Notes under the pieces: model-generated | Told to the model about the DNA's origin: nothing | The model's database searches: none | The model's input: only the letters and a program-made list of their open reading frames with translations | Shown here: positions 60,769 through 64,000 of the stretch, in pieces | How positions within the stretch are numbered: position 1 is the first letter of the stretch | How the letters are laid out: every line of letters starts with the position of its first letter | From: Nonomuraea terrae | GTDB taxonomy: Bacteria > Actinomycetota > Actinomycetes > Streptosporangiales > Streptosporangiaceae | Reading direction: 5' to 3' | DNA: 64,000 nt | Assembly (NCBI RefSeq): GCF_004348995.1 | Contig: NZ_SMKQ01000013.1 | Location: 1-64,000 of the forward strand | Program-made: the position numbers and the translations under genes

Positions 60769-61926
60769 ATGCAGCAGTTGCCACTGGACGGCGTCAAGGT
60801 CGTGGACCTGACCAACGTCCTGGCCGGGCCGTACTGCAGTTACCAGCTGATGCTGTTCGGCGCGGAGGTGGTCAAGGTGGAATTGCCCGGCACCGGGGAT
60901 CTCGCCCGGCGGCTCGGGCCCGATCCCGAGCTCAATCGACGCCACCTGGGCGCTTCCTTCCTCGCCCAGAACGCGGGAAAGAAGTCCGTCGAGCTCGATC
61001 TGAAGAGCCAGGCCGGGCGGGACAGCTTCGAGTCGATGATCAACGGTGCCGACGTCGTGCTGGAGAACTTCAGGGCCGGGGTGATGGACAGGCTCGGCTA
61101 CGGCTGGGAGCGCGTGCGCGAGCTCAACCCCGGCCTGGTCTACTGCGCCATCTCCGGCTTCGGGCAGAGCGGGCCGATGAGCGGGGCCCCCGCCTACGAC
61201 CAGATCATCCAAGGACTGTCCGGCATGATGAGCGTCACCGGCACCCCCGAGACCGCGCCACTGCGGGTGGGCTTTCCCATCTGCGACACCATCGGCGGGT
61301 TGATGGCCGCTTTCGCGATCTCCGCCGCGCTGGCGGGGCGGCAGCGCAGCGGGCGCGGCTGCTTCCTGGACCTGTCCATGCTGGAGGCGTCGATCTCCGC
61401 GATGGGCTGGACTGTCTCCAACTACCTGATCAGCGGTGTCGAACCTGAGCCGATGGGCGACCAGAACGCCACTGCCGCCCCCTCCGGCACCTTCCAGACC
61501 GCCGACGGGCCGCTCAACATCGCCGCCAACCAGCAGGCCCAATTCGAGACTCTGTGCCGGATCGCCGGCCGGCCCGACCTGCTCACCGACCCCCGCTTCG
61601 CCGACAGGGAAGCACGCAAGGCCCACCGGCAGGCCCTCAACGAGCAGCTCAATCAGGCACTGCGGGCCAAGACCGCGCTGGAGTGGGAGGACCTGCTCTC
61701 CCGCGAGGGAGTCCCCGCCGCCCGCGTCCTCACCGTCCCCCAAGCGCTCGCACTCGACCAGCTACGTCATCGCGGCTTCCTGACCGAGGTACCGTTCGCG
61801 GGGAGTGGCGAGCGGCAGGTCACCGTGACGGGGAACGGCGTGGTCGTCGACGGCGTCGCCCTGCGCCCGCGCGGGGCCCCACCGCGGCTCGGCGAACACA
61901 ATGACGAGTTCGAGGTGGCGTCATGA
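60769..61926 (+). CDS. CaiB/BaiF-type CoA-transferase
   Basis: This 385-residue class III CoA-transferase has QLPLDGVKVVDLTNVLAGPY at the N-terminus, KVELPGTGDLARRLGPDP, ELDLKSQAGRD and ISGFGQSGPMSGAPAYDQI, with the Asp nucleophile region around the last segment. It would move CoA between organic acids, activating the acid made by the ALDH. It starts 15 bases after iclR and overlaps the lyase gene by four bases. Confidence 0.92.
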   Translation: MQQLPLDGVKVVDLTNVLAGPYCSYQLMLFGAEVVKVELPGTGDLARRLGPDPELNRRHLGASFLAQNAGKKSVELDLKSQAGRDSFESMINGADVVLENFRAGVMDRLGYGWERVRELNPGLVYCAISGFGQSGPMSGAPAYDQIIQGLSGMMSVTGTPETAPLRVGFPICDTIGGLMAAFAISAALAGRQRSGRGCFLDLSMLEASISAMGWTVSNYLISGVEPEPMGDQNATAAPSGTFQTADGPLNIAANQQAQFETLCRIAGRPDLLTDPRFADREARKAHRQALNEQLNQALRAKTALEWEDLLSREGVPAARVLTVPQALALDQLRHRGFLTEVPFAGSGERQVTVTGNGVVVDGVALRPRGAPPRLGEHNDEFEVAS

Positions 61927-62696
61927 CCGGTGCCGGTGGGGCATCGTCAGCGGCTGCCGACGCCGAGGTGGCCGGCTGGTGGGCGACCGCGGTGTCGAAG
62001 ATCGAGCCCGACCTCATCGAGTTGCGGGGACACCCGGTCCAGGACCTCATCGGGCGGATCGGCCTGGCCGAGATGATCTGGCTCATGCTCCGCGGTGAAC
62101 GGCCCGATCCGCGGCGGGCGGCGTTGCTGGAGGCGGCGCTGGTCTCGTCGGTCGATCACGGGCCGCACGCGCCGTCCATAGCCGTCGCCCGCATGGCCGC
62201 CACCTGCGGAGTGGGGCTCAACAACGCCGTCGCCACGGGTGTCAACGTGCTCGGGGACGTGCACGGCGGTGCGGGCGAGCAATGCGTCCTGCTGCTGGAG
62301 GACGTGGTCAGGCAGGCGGACCCGGCCGCTGTGGTCGCCCGCTGGCGCGCGCGTGACAAGTACCTGCCGGGCTTCGGGCATCGCTTCCACACGCGCGATC
62401 CGCGCCGGGATCCGCTGCTCGGCCTCGTGGCAGAAGCGGTCGCGGACGGGGTGGTGCCGGGCGCGCACCTGACTGCCGCGATCGAGGTGGAGCGGCTGAT
62501 CGCGCCGGTGCCGATGAACATCGACGGGGCGACCGCCGTGGTCTACGCCGAGCTGGGCTTTCCGGCGCCCCTGGCACGCGGGCTCTTCGTGCTCAGCAGA
62601 TCCGTCGGGATCCTGGCCCATGCGTGGGAAGAGACCGGGCAGGGAAGGCGCAACAAGGGCCCGATACCGCCGTCCATTCTGCCGGACTGGCTCTGA
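61923..62696 (+). CDS. Citryl-CoA-lyase/citrate-synthase-like protein (short form)
   Basis: This 257-residue protein has the citrate-synthase fold but only about 60% of citrate-synthase length, matching the short citryl-CoA lyase-like group. The catalytic triad is conserved: His114 (GDVHGGAG), His153 (GFGHRFH) and Asp201 (MNIDGATA). It could cleave or form a citryl-CoA-like or 3-hydroxyacyl-CoA-like bond. It is coupled to the CoA-transferase (ATGA overlap), so it probably acts on that CoA ester. A terminator follows. Confidence 0.86.
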   Translation: MTGAGGASSAAADAEVAGWWATAVSKIEPDLIELRGHPVQDLIGRIGLAEMIWLMLRGERPDPRRAALLEAALVSSVDHGPHAPSIAVARMAATCGVGLNNAVATGVNVLGDVHGGAGEQCVLLLEDVVRQADPAAVVARWRARDKYLPGFGHRFHTRDPRRDPLLGLVAEAVADGVVPGAHLTAAIEVERLIAPVPMNIDGATAVVYAELGFPAPLARGLFVLSRSVGILAHAWEETGQGRRNKGPIPPSILPDWL

Positions 62697-62735
62697 GCGG
62701 CAACCCGCCGGGGGACGCGACAGGGCCTCTGACCA

Positions 62736-62760
62736 GGCGCCTGTGAAAGTCACAGGCGCC
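62736..62760. terminator. Terminator after the iclR-CaiB-lyase operon
   Basis: GGCGCCTGTG (62736-62745) pairs perfectly with CACAGGCGCC (62751-62760), loop AAAGT. It lies 40 bases after the lyase stop. Confidence 0.8.
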
Positions 62761-62845
62761 AGGGCCGACAGATCCCGTCGAGGACCCCGGGCCGTCGGGC
62801 GATGGGTCAGATCCGGGCGGGAAGCGCTCGTCCACCTCGTCACTG

Positions 62846-63205
62846 TCAGGTGAGCAAGAACTCGGCCGTCGCCGCGCCCACGGCGGCGTTGTCGGGAGCG
62901 AAGTGGCTCTGACCGGCCAGGACCAGCACAGGCACGCCGATCTTCGCGGCCTGCGCCGCGGGCAGCGTGTTGTCGCCCATCACCGCGGTGTCGTAGACCA
63001 GGGTGTGGGCCAGCGCGACCAGGTCCGGCCAGGCGGGGGTCACGCGCATCTGAGCGATCATCTCGGCGGGCATCCCCATGCCCTGGGTCATGAAGTACTC
63101 CACCGCCTCACCGCGGCGGCCGCCGGCGGTCAGCGCTTCGAGCCGGGAGGCGAAGTCGGCGGGCATGGCAGGGCGGGCGCCGTCGGGTGAGGTGGTCTTG
63201 TACAT
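62846..63205 (-). pseudogene. Alpha/beta-hydrolase fragment lacking the nucleophile region
   Basis: These 119 residues match the C-terminal half of small actinobacterial alpha/beta hydrolases (EAVEYFMTQGMGMPAEMIAQ, ALAHTLVYDTAVMGDNTLPA, VPVLVLAG). The N-terminal half with the GxSxG nucleophile is absent. After VLVLAG the sequence jumps directly to GQSHFAP, skipping about 25 residues of the usual cap/helix. The protein would be inactive. Confidence 0.7.
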
Positions 63206-63467
63206 CGTCGTATGCCCTTGCGAAGTGGGCGCCCAGCGGCGGAACCACCGGGACGCAGGACGATCAAGCTGGTGCGCCGTGGTAGAGCATCACCGCCGAG
63301 CGAGATCAGGGTGACGAGCCCTTCTTCAGACAGGCAATCTTGTCAGGAAAAATATAGTTCCTTGTCTAGTGGCGGCCGGCTCGCGCCTGGCGAAGCTGTC
63401 GTACCTGCGACGATGCCTCCTGTACCAAACTGGCACATCTGATGATTTAAGCGCCGAAAGGGGCACA
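63206..63467. other. Promoter region upstream of the cupin gene
   Basis: 262 bases without a gene. An AT-rich patch contains AGGAA-N8-TTCCT (63345-63349 and 63358-63362) and repeated TTGTC, out of keeping with the GC-rich surroundings. It probably holds the promoter and operator of the cupin gene and of the hydrolase relic. Confidence 0.5.
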
Positions 63468-63953
63468 ATGTCGTACCCACCCCCACGCTACAAGGGCGAC
63501 ACCGGGCAGGTGAGCGCCGTCTTCCGGCCGAGCACCCAGGCGGCCGATCTGTCCTATGGCGGCCGCAACATCCACTACCTCGCGACGGGAGGCTCCACCG
63601 AGGGCGCGTTCGGGCTCTACCGCTGGGACTTCGGGCCCGACGAGAGCGGCCCTGGGCCGCACTTCCACCGGGCGCTGTCCGAGTCCTTCTTCGTCCTGGA
63701 CGGCACGGTCCGCTTGTACGACGGTGAGCGATGGCGCGAGGGCCGTGCCGGAGACTTCCTTCATGTCCCGCCAGGAGGCGTGCACGGCTTCCGCAATGTG
63801 GCGGGAGCGCCGGCGTCGATGTTGCTGCTCTTCACCCCTGGCGCGCCCCGCGAGGAGTACTTCGAGACCCTGGCCGAGCTCGCCGCCGGCAAGGTGCTGG
63901 GCGAGCAGGAGGCGGCCGAGTTCTTCCTGCGTCACGACAACTACGAGGTCTGA
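63468..63953 (+). CDS. Cupin-domain protein
   Basis: This 161-residue single-domain cupin has the two conserved motifs: GPHFHRALSESFFVLDGTVR (His-x-His and Glu) and GDFLHVPPGGVHGFRN (second His). The metal-binding pattern is complete, so it may be a small dioxygenase, isomerase or ligand-binding protein. The start at 63468 was chosen because the longer frame has no cupin-like sequence. No partner is visible before the window ends. Confidence 0.88.
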   Translation: MSYPPPRYKGDTGQVSAVFRPSTQAADLSYGGRNIHYLATGGSTEGAFGLYRWDFGPDESGPGPHFHRALSESFFVLDGTVRLYDGERWREGRAGDFLHVPPGGVHGFRNVAGAPASMLLLFTPGAPREEYFETLAELAAGKVLGEQEAAEFFLRHDNYEV

Positions 63954-64000
63954 TCAGGCCGCGACCCCTTGACGCAGAAGGCTCGTCAAGAATGACAAGC

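Noticed and set aside
1-64000. CRISPR arrays, rRNA or tRNA genes, and a biosynthetic gene cluster
   Set aside because: No regularly spaced repeats, conserved RNA sequence, PKS/NRPS modules or terpene cyclases were seen; the P450 and SDR genes alone do not make a cluster.

Overview
The window is high-GC actinomycete DNA with GTG starts, ATGA start/stop overlaps, many TetR/MarR/MerR regulators and many SDR oxidoreductases. Gene content suggests Streptosporangiales (Nonomuraea- or Actinomadura-like), but no marker gene here fixes the genus. I see no rRNA, tRNA or CRISPR array.

Left edge (1-3.8 kb): the 3' end of an rpoB gene, a strong terminator, then a convergent minus-strand pair. The pair is a rifamycin-type glycosyltransferase (rgt) followed by the RNA polymerase-binding helicase-like protein HelR. 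A 19-base element identical to the rifamycin-associated element (RAE) consensus, as I remember it, sits upstream of rgt. rpoC does not follow rpoB, so this rpoB is probably a second copy, and the whole block reads as a rifamycin-resistance island.

Middle (3.8-44 kb): short, locally regulated accessory cassettes. These are a two-component flavin monooxygenase with MarR; a TetR-controlled SDR/DUF1097/PQQ-sugar-dehydrogenase operon; a NarL-type two-component system; a membrane-anchored protein with six Cys-x4-Cys repeats; a secreted GH27 alpha-galactosidase with a ROK regulator; a small ABC exporter; SDR/MDR genes; a DHA2 exporter with MerR; a secreted X-Pro peptidase broken by one stop; an F420-reductase-like gene with TetR; and an erythromycin-esterase-like gene with a double-MerR regulator. 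Decayed genes are interspersed: wrbA, an IS630 transposase, a GNAT, a VOC protein and a Tn3 transposase.

Right part (44-64 kb): a frameshifted cytochrome P450, then a quinate/shikimate module (NAD-type dehydrogenase, QsuB-type dehydroshikimate dehydratase, TetR). Next comes a large catabolic locus: a Tat-exported PQQ dehydrogenase, a Liv-type ABC transporter with fused LivM-LivG, a ThDP-dependent decarboxylase-like enzyme, an aldehyde dehydrogenase, an IclR regulator, a CaiB-type CoA-transferase and a citryl-CoA-lyase-like protein. Eight related 13-base sites (TCCRY-N3-RYGGA) occur as four pairs, each pair spaced exactly 21 bases. Two pairs lie in front of the PQQ dehydrogenase and two between the aldehyde dehydrogenase and iclR. 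This ties the genes into one predicted IclR regulon for a substrate I cannot name. The window ends with an alpha/beta-hydrolase relic and a cupin gene.
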